A stretch of DNA of 64,000 bases from Fimbriimonadales bacterium. Its GTDB lineage: Bacteria; Armatimonadota; Fimbriimonadia; Fimbriimonadales; GBS-DC. The DNA is taken from contig JANXAW010000030.1 of NCBI GenBank assembly GCA_025061985.1, positions 30,172 to 94,171 on the forward strand. Reading direction: 5' to 3'. Position 1 is the stretch's first letter, and each line of letters opens with the position of its first letter. Shown piece after piece: positions 7,322-15,554 of this stretch. A model generated the notes under the pieces. That model saw only the letters and a list, made by a program, of their open reading frames with translations. It was not told the DNA's origin and searched no databases. The position numbers and the translations under genes were made by a program.

Positions 7322-9313
7322 TTAGCGCACGATGCTGCCGCTGGGCACTTCGCGGTCGGGATGTAGCAGCACCGCCTTGCCATCTACATCGGCTGCCAGC
7401 ATCATCCCTTCGGAGACGACCCCTCGTATTAGCGCGGGTTGTAAGTTCACTAACACAGGGATCTGCTTGCCGATGAGCTGCTCAGGCGTATACTCCTCGG
7501 CGATCCCCGCCACGATGACGCGCTCTTCGCCGCCCACATCCAGCGTGAGCTTGAGCAACTTGGTAGATTTGGGCACTCGCTCGGCAGCCTTGATGGTGGC
7601 AATGCGGATTTGCAATCGCTTGAACTCCTCGATGGTGATAAGGTCTTGCATAGCCGTGGGTTTGGGTTCTGTGGTAGTTGTTGCTTCGGGTTGCCCTGCT
7701 GGCGAAGCGGGGGTTGCCGTCGCTGCGGGTTGAGCCGCTGGCGTAGCTGGGGTAGCGGCGGAGGGTTTCGCCTGCAGGCGCGGGAAGATGGGCACTGGCT
7801 CTTGTAGGGGGTGTCCTGCTGGGAAAGCGTCTGCTACTACAGCCTCATCCCAGCGGGGTACTTCGGATAGGTTCAGCTGGCGCGCGATTTCGCGCGCTAC
7901 TTGGGGCATTACAGGTTCCACCAGCACGCTTAGGGTGCGCGCGGCGATTAGCCCTGCGTACAGCACTTGCCCTGCCCGCTCGGTGTTGCCTTGTCGCGCC
8001 AGTGTCCAAGGCGCCTGCTCGTCATAGTAGCGGTTTACGGCGCTAATGATTTGCCATGCTTCGCGCAAGCCGCGCGGGAAGTCTACTGCCTCATACGCTT
8101 CAGTGGTGCGGGCAACTTGCTGGGCAAATAGGTCGGCAAGCCCTGCGTCTAGTCGCGCCCCTGCGGGCACGCGCCCATCAAAGTAACGGTGCATCATCGA
8201 TAGCGTGCGATGCAGCATGTTGCCCAAGTCGTTGGCTAAGTCGCCGTTGTAGCGCGTTTCTACGCCTTCCAAGCTGAACTCGGCATCGGAGTCGGTGGGC
8301 ATTTCGCGAAGCACGTAGTAGCGGAAGGCGTCTATCGCATAGGGCAGGGCGCATCCTGAAGCGTCGGCTAAAGCTTGCGCTACCTCCAGCGGCGCGTACA
8401 CATTGCCAAGCGACTTAGACATCTTTTGCTTGTTCACAATCCACCAGCCGTGCCCGTAGAGGCGTTCGGGCAGGGGCAGGTTGAGTGCCATTAGCATCGC
8501 GGGCCAAATCGTAGCGTGGAAGCGCGGTAGGATGTCCTTGCCCATTAGCTGTAGGTCGGGGGGCCATGTGTCTAAGTACGCTTCGCCGCGCTCTAGCCAG
8601 CCTGTGGCGGTAAGGTAGTTCAGCAGGGCGTCGAACCACACATACACCACACCAGCTTCGGGGTCGTCGGGCACGGGCACGCCCCATTCTGCTCCCGAAC
8701 GCGATACTGCCACATCTTGCAAGCCCTCTGCGAGGAAGCCTAAGGTCTCGTTGCGGCGCACTTCGGGCTCAATAAAGTGCGGATTTGCCAGAATGTGTTC
8801 GCGCAAACGCGACTCGTAGGCGGAGAGGCGGAAGTAGTAGCACTGCTCGTCGCGCCACTCCAGTGGTTTGCTGCAGTCAGGGCAGGTTTTTGCCTCGCCG
8901 ATTTTGCTAGGCGCGAAAAAGGTTTCGCAGGAGATGCAATACCAGCCCTGATAGATGCCTTTGTAGATGTCGCCTTGTTCGCGCAGACGGCGGAATACTT
9001 CTGTCACCACGCGCTTGTGTCGCTCTTCGGTGGTGCGGATGAACACGTCGTACTCAATGTGCAACGCGCGCCATGTGCGCTCAAACACTTCCGCCATTTC
9101 GTCGACGAACTGTTGGGTGGGGATGCCCCGTTCTTGTGCGACGCGATGCACTTTGGGCGCGTTCTCGTCGGTGCCTGTCAAAAAGTAAACGGCGCGCCCG
9201 CGTCGTTTCTGGAATCGGGCACAGGCGTCTGCAACGAGAGTGGTTAGTGCTGTGCCGATATGGGGCACGCTGTTTACGTAGTAGATTGGCGTGGTGATAT
9301 AGTATCGTTTCAT
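7322..9313 (-). CDS. metG: Methionyl-tRNA synthetase with C-terminal tRNA-binding domain
   Basis: From the ATG at 9313 (MKRYYITTPIYYVNSVPHIG) the protein is 663 residues; the track's longer start adds a non-homologous tail across the divergent promoter region. The class I HIGH motif appears as PHIGTALT. The zinc knuckle CISCETFFAPSKIGEAKTC...C has four Cys, and [10 protein letters not shown] is the KMSKS loop. After an alanine/threonine/proline-rich linker of about 45 residues comes an EMAP/Trbp111-like OB domain (FKRLQIRIATIKAAERVP onwards) that grips the tRNA and supports dimerisation. It charges initiator and elongator tRNA-Met. A TACACT box lies about 20 nt upstream of the start. It is divergent from ccmA. 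Confidence 0.97.
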   Translation of the reverse strand: MKRYYITTPIYYVNSVPHIGTALTTLVADACARFQKRRGRAVYFLTGTDENAPKVHRVAQERGIPTQQFVDEMAEVFERTWRALHIEYDVFIRTTEERHKRVVTEVFRRLREQGDIYKGIYQGWYCISCETFFAPSKIGEAKTCPDCSKPLEWRDEQCYYFRLSAYESRLREHILANPHFIEPEVRRNETLGFLAEGLQDVAVSRSGAEWGVPVPDDPEAGVVYVWFDALLNYLTATGWLERGEAYLDTWPPDLQLMGKDILPRFHATIWPAMLMALNLPLPERLYGHGWWIVNKQKMSKSLGNVYAPLEVAQALADASGCALPYAIDAFRYYVLREMPTDSDAEFSLEGVETRYNGDLANDLGNMLHRTLSMMHRYFDGRVPAGARLDAGLADLFAQQVARTTEAYEAVDFPRGLREAWQIISAVNRYYDEQAPWTLARQGNTERAGQVLYAGLIAARTLSVLVEPVMPQVAREIARQLNLSEVPRWDEAVVADAFPAGHPLQEPVPIFPRLQAKPSAATPATPAAQPAATATPASPAGQPEATTTTEPKPTAMQDLITIEEFKRLQIRIATIKAAERVPKSTKLLKLTLDVGGEERVIVAGIAEEYTPEQLIGKQIPVLVNLQPALIRGVVSEGMMLAADVDGKAVLLHPDREVPSGSIVR

Positions 9314-9343
9314 GGCGCGTCGGCAGTAAGTGTACCTGACGGG

Positions 9344-9349
9344 TACACT
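9344..9349 (+). promoter_or_regulatory. -10 box implying a leaderless ccmA transcript
   Basis: TACACT ends 8 nt before the ccmA ATG at 9358, and no Shine-Dalgarno sequence lies between them. Transcription would therefore start at or next to the start codon. Confidence 0.45.
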
Positions 9350-9357
9350 GAGAATGG

Positions 9358-9969
9358 ATGTGGCGACTGGAGTGCGCGCGGCTGGGCAAGCGGTTTGGTG
9401 AACGCTGGATATTTCGAGGGTTGGAGTTGGCTTTGGAGACGGGTACGGTGCTGATTGTGCGGGGGGCAAACGGCACGGGCAAGACCACCTTGTTGCGCTT
9501 GATTGCGGGGTTGCTTGCGCCCACGGAGGGGACGGTTGTGCTACGGATGAACGGCAAGGCAGTTGCCGACCGCAGGCGTTACCTGGGATGGTGTGCTGCT
9601 GATGGTGCGTTGTACCGCGAGCTGACAGGGTATGAGCATTTGCGATGGTGGGCGCAGGTACGCGGTTTGCCTGCTGAGCCAGACTTGCTGCTTGCCCACT
9701 TGGAGCGGTTTGAGCTAGGATCGCGTGCGCACGAGCGGGTACGCGCCTATTCGGCGGGGATGCGTCAGCGCTTGCGCTTAGCGATTGCCACCTACGGCAC
9801 GCCTCCCGTATTGCTGCTAGATGAAGCGGATGCAGGGCTGGATGTTGCAGGGCTAAATCTGCTAAGGCGCACTATCGATGAGCAAGCCACTTGTGGAATC
9901 GTCTGTTTCGCCACCAACCGTGCCGAGCTTATCGGCTGGGGCAACCTTGCGCTCGAGCTGGGGGCGTGA
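9358..9969 (+). CDS. ccmA: CcmA-type heme-exporter ABC ATPase
   Basis: This 203-residue ABC ATPase is of the short CcmA type. Walker A is GANGTGKTTLL, the signature motif is the altered YSAGMRQRLRLA, and Walker B is VLLLDEADAGLD. The small size and the immediately following CcmB-like permease support a role in cytochrome c maturation system I, where CcmAB with CcmC drives release of heme-loaded CcmE. The H-loop His seems to be replaced, since CFATNRAEL follows where TH is usual; CcmA proteins often vary here. No ccmC, E, F or H is in the window, so a different small ABC exporter remains possible. Confidence 0.75.
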   Translation: MWRLECARLGKRFGERWIFRGLELALETGTVLIVRGANGTGKTTLLRLIAGLLAPTEGTVVLRMNGKAVADRRRYLGWCAADGALYRELTGYEHLRWWAQVRGLPAEPDLLLAHLERFELGSRAHERVRAYSAGMRQRLRLAIATYGTPPVLLLDEADAGLDVAGLNLLRRTIDEQATCGIVCFATNRAELIGWGNLALELGA

Positions 9970-9970
9970 G

Positions 9971-10612
9971 GTGGTGGCGATTTGGCGCAAGGACCTGGTG
10001 CAGGAGTGGCGCCTGCGGCAGGGCATTGTGGCGTCGCTGCTGATGGGGGTTGCCACGGTTGTGGGCGTAGGCTTTGCAGCGCTGGGACAAACGCTTTCTG
10101 CAGGGTTGCAGGCGGGGTTGTTTTGGGTGGCACTGCTGTTTGGGCTATTTCCCGCGTTGGCACGCGGGTTCATTGTGGAAGAGGAGACGGGTACAGCCGA
10201 CTTGTTGCGGGTGGGCGCACGCCCTGTGAGTGTGTTTTGGGGCAAGTGGCTGTTCCACGCCACGCTTTACTTGCTGCTAAGCGCGGTGCTGGTGCCACTG
10301 TACGCTTTACTCGTGGCGCCCTTGAAGGGCAATCTGCTCAGTTGGCTGTTGTTGTGGCTGGGTGGTGGGTTTTGTCTAACTAGCGTGCTGACCTTATGCG
10401 GTGCGCTTACTGCCCAAGCCGCCACGCGGGGTGCTTTGCTGGCAGGGCTAAGCTTCCCGTTGCTATTGCCCCTCGTGCTCATCCTAATCGCGGGCACGCG
10501 CCAAGCATTAGAGGGGTCATTTCCTGCTGAGCCATTGCAGGGCATTTTCGGCTATGCGCTGGCGCTAAGCGCTGGCGGCGCGTGGGTGTTCGAGAGGGTC
10601 TGGCAGGAATAG
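9971..10612 (+). CDS. ccmB: CcmB-type heme-exporter membrane subunit
   Basis: The track starts this ORF at an ATG deep within ccmA. The conserved part begins at VVAIWRKDLVQEWR, the typical cytosolic opening of CcmB, so I prefer the GTG at 9971, 2 nt past the ccmA stop. The result is 213 residues with six hydrophobic segments (for example GIVASLLMGVATVVGVGFAA and the C-terminal GIFGYALALSAGGAWVF). FIVEEETGTADLLR matches the conserved cytoplasmic loop of the CcmB family. It would form the membrane channel energised by CcmA. Start assignment is uncertain by a codon or two (GTG GTG). Confidence 0.75.
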   Translation: MVAIWRKDLVQEWRLRQGIVASLLMGVATVVGVGFAALGQTLSAGLQAGLFWVALLFGLFPALARGFIVEEETGTADLLRVGARPVSVFWGKWLFHATLYLLLSAVLVPLYALLVAPLKGNLLSWLLLWLGGGFCLTSVLTLCGALTAQAATRGALLAGLSFPLLLPLVLILIAGTRQALEGSFPAEPLQGIFGYALALSAGGAWVFERVWQE

Positions 10613-10682
10613 TTTTCCTTCCTAAGAATCTTCTCAGTGGCAGGCTTCGATACTTGTGTGGGATCTTTTTGGAGGCTTGAGG

Positions 10683-12386
10683 ATGAGAAAGGAAGCGCTA
10701 ATCGCAGGGCTATGCACTACTGTTGCGTGTTTATGGGCGCAAGTACAGATGCACGCGCATCTTGAGACGGAACCAAACAATTTTCTTGGCGCTGCTCAGC
10801 AGATTCCAACAGAAGTAGACGCCACCACAGGTTTTGTTGTGTGGGATGCAGCGGTTTTGCCAGCGGGCGACCACGATTTCTACCAGTTTCGAGTACGCCA
10901 AGCTGGTACCTACTCGATCCGAGTCGATACTAACCTTGACTTGGTGTTGCGCCTGTACAATGCGCATGGTGAGTTGGTTGCGGAAAGCGACAACGCGGGT
11001 AATCCCGATTTGCCTTTGGCGCGGTTTGCGCCTGGGCTTACGCGCACTCTCTCTGCAGGCACTTATGTCGTGATGGTGCTCTATAATCCGAGCCTGGGTT
11101 TTCAGGGGCAAGCACGCTACGCGCTGCGTGTGTTCCCTGGTACAGCGGCTCCTGACTACGACCTTACGGAACCCAATGACACCCCCAGTCAAGCGGTGGA
11201 TTTAGGAGGCCTTTCTGATGGTGAGCTGACTAACTCCACCTACGCCTTTCTCAGCTATCGTCAGGGCGATATTGATGTCTACAAGTTCACTCTCCACGCT
11301 GGAGGGCTGACGCTTGCAATTCGCACGCAAACCTACTTAGACACGGCCATGCGTGTTGTAGCGCCGGACGGACGTGTGTATGAGAACGATAACTCCGACT
11401 GGGACGCGCTTAACCCGTTGGCCTCGGCGGTGAAGATTTTGCTTGCACCAAGTGGCACTTACTATGTGTTCGTGCGTGCGGCGGTAGGATGGGGCGGATA
11501 TTATCGGCTGCGCATAAGTGCGCTTCTACCTGAGGAGGTTGTTCTTCAGGACGGGGATGCTCAGTTTCGCTTGCGTGAGCTAGGCGGCGATCCCGCGCGC
11601 AATCCGTTCAATAACGCTGACTGGGTGCAGCAAGGAATCGATCACTTCTACCAAATGGGTTGGTGGTATCGCATAGAGGGCGCTCACCCGCGCGAGTATA
11701 CCCTTAGTGGGTTTCGCCACCTCGAGCAAGACCGCCCTAATCGTGTCCGCTTGCACTATTGGGAGCCAGAAGGGCTACGGATTGCCGCTCAGTACGAGCT
11801 GAAACGCACCTCTGATGGAGGCAGCGTTTTGTATGCCGACCTACTGGTGATCAACTTCCATTCCCAAGAGCGTGTCGTTCACCTTTTCCATTTCGCAGAC
11901 CCTGATGTGGGCGGCAGGACGCATAACCACGCCCACTGGGACGCCGACCGTGTTCTAGTTCGCACTCCAATAACAGAGCGCGTTGCTGCCCGCCTGTGGC
12001 TTACTGCACTTACGCCCTACATGCGCTGGGAAGTCTCGCCTTACCCGACCCTACTGGAGCGATTGCTGGATGAGGCAGCCGATACGCTCAGCAACGGAAG
12101 CTTGCCCTTTGAGGGTGACTTCACTGGCGCGTTCCAGTGGAGCTTGACGCTTGCGCCCTTTGAGTGGCGCGTCGTTAGCGTGCATTACGCACTCAACACA
12201 ACCTTCGTTCCTAGCAGCGCCGATGTAAACCGCGACGGTTGCGTGAACAACTCGGATTTGCTGGTAGTGCTTGTGGCGTTTGGGCGGTCGGGCCTTTGGC
12301 TGGAGGGCGACGTGGATGGCAACGGAGTTATCAACAATGCCGACTTAGTGCAAGTGTTGCTCCAGTTTGGAGGCGGCTGCCGATAG
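10683..12386 (+). CDS. Secreted protein with two pre-peptidase C-terminal domains and a dockerin-like tail
   Basis: The ATG at 10683 follows GGAGG by 7 nt and begins a signal peptide (MRKEALIAGLCTTVACLWAQ) in a 567-residue protein. Two PPC-type beta-sandwiches follow: ETEPNNFLGAAQQI...DHDFYQFRVRQAGTYSIRV and LTEPNDTPSQAVDL...DIDVYKFTLHAGGLTLAI. The middle 230 residues are not recognised. The end carries two calcium-loop repeats of the dockerin type, DVNRDGCVNNSDLLVVL and GDVDGNGVINNADLVQVL, finishing with FGGGCR. The same tail architecture ends the matrixin-like protease at 52559, which suggests a shared cell-surface sorting or anchoring module. No peptidase domain is visible, so it is a structural or binding protein of unknown ligand. 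Confidence 0.75.
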   Translation: MRKEALIAGLCTTVACLWAQVQMHAHLETEPNNFLGAAQQIPTEVDATTGFVVWDAAVLPAGDHDFYQFRVRQAGTYSIRVDTNLDLVLRLYNAHGELVAESDNAGNPDLPLARFAPGLTRTLSAGTYVVMVLYNPSLGFQGQARYALRVFPGTAAPDYDLTEPNDTPSQAVDLGGLSDGELTNSTYAFLSYRQGDIDVYKFTLHAGGLTLAIRTQTYLDTAMRVVAPDGRVYENDNSDWDALNPLASAVKILLAPSGTYYVFVRAAVGWGGYYRLRISALLPEEVVLQDGDAQFRLRELGGDPARNPFNNADWVQQGIDHFYQMGWWYRIEGAHPREYTLSGFRHLEQDRPNRVRLHYWEPEGLRIAAQYELKRTSDGGSVLYADLLVINFHSQERVVHLFHFADPDVGGRTHNHAHWDADRVLVRTPITERVAARLWLTALTPYMRWEVSPYPTLLERLLDEAADTLSNGSLPFEGDFTGAFQWSLTLAPFEWRVVSVHYALNTTFVPSSADVNRDGCVNNSDLLVVLVAFGRSGLWLEGDVDGNGVINNADLVQVLLQFGGGCR

Positions 12387-12476
12387 GGTGTAGGCTGTTT
12401 GTTTCTCTCTAAGCGTGAAAACGGGTATGCTATTAGCTGGGTTGAGCACGAGCGTTCCATCAAAACGGAGGCGCGT

Positions 12477-13616
12477 ATGAGCGAGAAGGAGATTATTCCG
12501 TATCGCCCAGGCTTAGAGGGCGTAACGGCAGGCATTAGCGCGATTTCCGATGTAATCGCGGCGGAGAATCGCCTCATCTACCGCGGCTATGACATTCGCG
12601 ACTTGGCGCAACACTGCACTTTTGAGGAGGTAGCGTATCTTCTGTTGATGGGCGAGTTGCCCACGCGTGCCCAGTTGCAGCAGTTCGAGACAGAGCTAAA
12701 AGCTCATCGCGAGCCACCCGAAGCCGTTTATCAGGTGTTGCGGGCACTGCCGAAGCAAGGCAGCCCCATGGCAGCGCTTCAAGTGGGTGTCGCGACGCTG
12801 GGCATGCTTGACCCAGCAGCGAACGATAACTCGCACGCAGCGAACCTGAAGAAGGCGATTCGCCTCACAGCAAGCATGGCAACGCTTGTTGCCAACAGCT
12901 ACCGGATTTTGCAAGGGCAGGATCCCGTAGCGCCCCGCTCGGACTTAGGGCATGCTGCGAACTTCTTGTACATGCTGTTTGGGCGAGAGCCTGAACCGCT
13001 GCATGCTCAGGTGATGAACCTTACCTTTATCCTCTACGCCGAGCATGGGTACAACGCCTCCACCTTTACAGCGCGGGTGATTGCCTCCACGTTGGCAGAC
13101 ATGTATTCGGCGGTGGTGGGCGCGATTGGTGCGTTGCGCGGCGCACTTCACGGCGGCGCTAATGAGGCAGCGATGGAGGCGATTTTGGAGATTGGCACGC
13201 CTGAGCGCGCCGAAGCGTGGGTGATGGAAAAGCTTGCTCAAAAAGCGCGTATTATGGGCTTTGGGCACCGCGAATACAAAACAGGCGATGCCCGCGCCAT
13301 AATCCTCAAACCCTACGTGCGCCAGCTTGCCGAGCACGCCGGGCGCATGGACATCTACCAAATCCAAGAGATCATGGAGCAGGTGATGCTGCGCGAAAAG
13401 AACCTGTTCCCGAACGTGGACTTCCCTGCTGCAGCCGTGTACTACCTGATGGGCATCCCCATCCCCTTGTACACGCCGATTTTCGCAGCAGCACGAATTG
13501 TTGGTTGGGCGGCACATGTAATGGAGCAGCACGACGAGAACCGACTCATCCGCCCGCGAAGCGATTACAAGGGTCCACGCGACCTTACCTTCGTGCCGTT
13601 AGACCAGCGTGGCTAA
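12477..13616 (+). CDS. gltA: Citrate synthase (type II/methylcitrate synthase-like length)
   Basis: The ATG at 12477, preceded by CGGAGG, gives 379 residues, the compact size of Gram-positive/archaeal-type citrate synthases. Catalytic elements are present: LHGGANEAAME with the first His, IMGFGHREYK with the second, and NVDFPAAAVYYLMGIP with the catalytic Asp. The N-terminal LEGVTAGISAISDV and GYDIRDLA segments are also conserved. It condenses acetyl-CoA with oxaloacetate; a 2-methylcitrate synthase cannot be excluded. The acetyl-CoA-generating pdhBC genes lie 5 kb downstream on the same strand. A strong GC hairpin follows 26 nt after the stop. Confidence 0.93.
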   Translation: MSEKEIIPYRPGLEGVTAGISAISDVIAAENRLIYRGYDIRDLAQHCTFEEVAYLLLMGELPTRAQLQQFETELKAHREPPEAVYQVLRALPKQGSPMAALQVGVATLGMLDPAANDNSHAANLKKAIRLTASMATLVANSYRILQGQDPVAPRSDLGHAANFLYMLFGREPEPLHAQVMNLTFILYAEHGYNASTFTARVIASTLADMYSAVVGAIGALRGALHGGANEAAMEAILEIGTPERAEAWVMEKLAQKARIMGFGHREYKTGDARAIILKPYVRQLAEHAGRMDIYQIQEIMEQVMLREKNLFPNVDFPAAAVYYLMGIPIPLYTPIFAAARIVGWAAHVMEQHDENRLIRPRSDYKGPRDLTFVPLDQRG

Positions 13617-13642
13617 GATCCGACACACGTGGCAGGCATCAG

Positions 13643-13667
13643 CAGCGCGGGGCAGCCCCCCGCGCTG
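13643..13667 (+). terminator. Hairpin terminator after citrate synthase
   Basis: CAGCGCGGGG and CCCCGCGCTG pair as a perfect 10-bp stem around the 5-nt loop CAGCC, followed by TTTAG. The T-tract is short, so strength as an intrinsic terminator is uncertain. Confidence 0.6.
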
Positions 13668-13746
13668 TTTAGCGTTTCTCCTTTGCGGCTGCAGGTATAC
13701 TGTGGGCAGCGACTTACACACAGCCGCCTTGGGGGAGGTAAACGGC

Positions 13747-14967
13747 ATGAAACCTATCTTTGCAACCATGCTTCTTCTGACTGCCGCTGCAGGGCTTTTT
13801 GCGCAGACCGCCAGTCAGATTATGGACCAAACCGCTCGCACATACGCCAATCTCCAATCGTTGCGGTTCGAGGCACGCATCCAGACAGTTTATGAAGTGC
13901 GAGCGCAAGGCACAGAGATGCGCTCTACCGATCAAAGCACCTACACTGTAACTATGGCTCGCCCGAACCGTCTGCGGTTGGTGGTGCGCAAGCAAGACGG
14001 CACCACCTTTACTGCGCTCCAGAGCGACGGCAGCACCCTCTACATCGAGGACCGCCTGCTCCAGCAAACGCTTCGCAAAGCCGCGCCGAAAACACTGCGC
14101 GAGATTTGTTCAGAACAAAACCTCGCTTTGGCAGGGCTGGTACAGGCGGGAGTGGGTCCGTTGGCACTGATGGCGTATGGAGATTGGCGTCCATTTGTTA
14201 GCAAGCCCAAGCTCGTAAGGCGCGAGCGCGTTGGGGGACGCCCCACCTATAAACTCACACTCCGACTTCAGTCATCAAGTGTGCTTGGGCAAATGCAGGC
14301 ATCGGGCACTCAGACTCTGTGGATTGGCACTCAAGATAAACTCATTTGGAAGTGGGAAGCCACGCTCCGCTTATCGAGCCGCCAGGGGTCAATCGTGGTC
14401 CACTCTCGCGGGATCATTCTCCGTCAGGAACGCAATCCCAAGATAGACGCTGCCGTGTTCACCTACCAGTTGCCCCAAGGCTACAAGATGGTGGAGTGGT
14501 TCGAACTACCCACCCTTCCCGCAGAATCCGAAGAGGCTTCGCTCAAGGGCAAACCCGCTCCAGAGTTTACACTCAAGGACTTGAGCGGGAAAGAAGTGCG
14601 ACTTTCTGACTACAAGGGCAAAGTGGTGGTGCTGAACATTTTCGCTCACTGGTGCGGACCATGCCACCGGGAAGCCCCCGAACTGGAGAAGGATGTTTGG
14701 CAGGCGTACCGCAACCGAGAGGTGGTGGTGCTGGGGGTTGCCATTTGGGCGCAAAGCGAGCCAGCCAAACGCGCCGCCGAGTTTGCCAAGCAGCATAAAC
14801 TAACTTTCCCTGTGCTGGTAGACGCTGATAACACGGTTGCTGGCTTGTACAAAGTGCAGGGTGTGCCCACGACTTACATCATCGATAAGCAGGGCACGAT
14901 TCACGAAGTGGTCATAGGGGCGGATGTAGCAGCCATCAAGCGCGCGGTTGAGGCGTTGCTCCAGTAG
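13747..14967 (+). CDS. LolA/DUF2092-like domain fused to a TlpA-type thioredoxin domain
   Basis: GGGGAGGT precedes the ATG at 13747. The 406-residue protein has a signal peptide (FATMLLLTAAAGLFAQ). About 230 residues then resemble outer-membrane lipoprotein carrier/DUF2092 beta-sheets, with SLRFEARIQTVYEV and NRLRLVVRKQDGTTF. The C-terminal AhpC/TSA-TlpA domain begins at LKGKPAPEFTLKDLSG, has the redox motif FAHWCGPC and the cis-Pro region VQGVPTTYI. Periplasmic TlpA domains reduce disulfides, for example in apocytochromes or copper-site proteins. The N-terminal domain could bind a lipid or hydrophobic partner. With ccmAB and dsbD also in the window, a role in envelope thiol chemistry is plausible but unproven. 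Confidence 0.8.
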   Translation: MKPIFATMLLLTAAAGLFAQTASQIMDQTARTYANLQSLRFEARIQTVYEVRAQGTEMRSTDQSTYTVTMARPNRLRLVVRKQDGTTFTALQSDGSTLYIEDRLLQQTLRKAAPKTLREICSEQNLALAGLVQAGVGPLALMAYGDWRPFVSKPKLVRRERVGGRPTYKLTLRLQSSSVLGQMQASGTQTLWIGTQDKLIWKWEATLRLSSRQGSIVVHSRGIILRQERNPKIDAAVFTYQLPQGYKMVEWFELPTLPAESEEASLKGKPAPEFTLKDLSGKEVRLSDYKGKVVVLNIFAHWCGPCHREAPELEKDVWQAYRNREVVVLGVAIWAQSEPAKRAAEFAKQHKLTFPVLVDADNTVAGLYKVQGVPTTYIIDKQGTIHEVVIGADVAAIKRAVEALLQ

Positions 14968-14987
14968 GCGTGCGTAAGTTACCGAAT

Positions 14988-15016
14988 GGGAGGCGCATCC
15001 CCCCGCTGCGCCTCCC
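14988..15016 (+). terminator. GC-rich hairpin after the LolA-TlpA gene
   Basis: GGGAGGCGCA and TGCGCCTCCC form a perfect 10-bp stem with a 9-nt C-rich loop, 20 nt after the stop codon. No U-tract follows, so it may stabilise a 3' end rather than terminate on its own. Confidence 0.5.
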
Positions 15017-15091
15017 TCAGCCTGAGGATAGTCTTTGGGCGCTTCCGCACCTTGGAGGAAGGAAGCAGACTGTGGCGAACCTGAAGGGCAG

Positions 15092-15541
15092 ATGAAGGTC
15101 TTCCTCTACACCGACGGCGCCTCGATTGGCAACCCTGGCGTAGCAGGTATCGCGTATTTGCTCAAAGACGCTCACGGCTCGATTATCGCCTCGGGTTGCG
15201 AGCCGATTGGTATTGCGACGAACAATCAGGCGGAGTATCGCGCGCTACTGCGTGGGCTAACGCAGGCGCGTGCGTTGGGCGCAACTGAGATCGAGTGGTT
15301 TTCCGACAGCGAGTTGCTTGTGAGGCAGTGGGTGGGCGCCTACAAGGTGCGTCATCCCGCCCTTCAGCGGTTGCTACGGCGAGCAAAAGCATTAGCGAAG
15401 GGGATTCAGGTGACTCCTCACGCCGTTGCGCGCAACAGTCTGCCCGAGATGGCACAGGTGGATCGTTGGGCGCGGCAGGCAGCACGTCAGCAGCTGCGAA
15501 AAAGCTCGGAGCCGACAACCGCGCCTTGCTCGGCTGTGTGA
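15092..15541 (+). CDS. RNase H-like nuclease (RNase HI family)
   Basis: The protein is 149 residues from the ATG at 15092. FLYTDGASIGNPGVAG supplies the first catalytic Asp, NNQAEYRALLRGL the Glu, and WFSDSELLVRQ the second Asp, the classic D-E-D pattern of RNase HI. The usual final acidic residue may be the Asp in EMAQVDRWARQA. It resembles the short YpeP/Rv2228c-like branch rather than E. coli RnhA because it lacks the basic protrusion. The likely role is removal of RNA from RNA-DNA hybrids. Its stop is 13 nt from the convergent Ycf46-like gene. Confidence 0.88.
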   Translation: MKVFLYTDGASIGNPGVAGIAYLLKDAHGSIIASGCEPIGIATNNQAEYRALLRGLTQARALGATEIEWFSDSELLVRQWVGAYKVRHPALQRLLRRAKALAKGIQVTPHAVARNSLPEMAQVDRWARQAARQQLRKSSEPTTAPCSAV

Positions 15542-15554
15542 CGCCTAAGCAGCA

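Noticed and set aside
9314-9469. N-terminal extension of metG to 9469
   Set aside because: The extra 52 residues are antisense to ccmA and its promoter and have no MetRS similarity.
9878-9970. ATG at 9878 as ccmB start
   Set aside because: It would overlap ccmA by 92 nt with a non-conserved Ser/Pro-rich tail; the CcmB similarity starts at the GTG near 9971.
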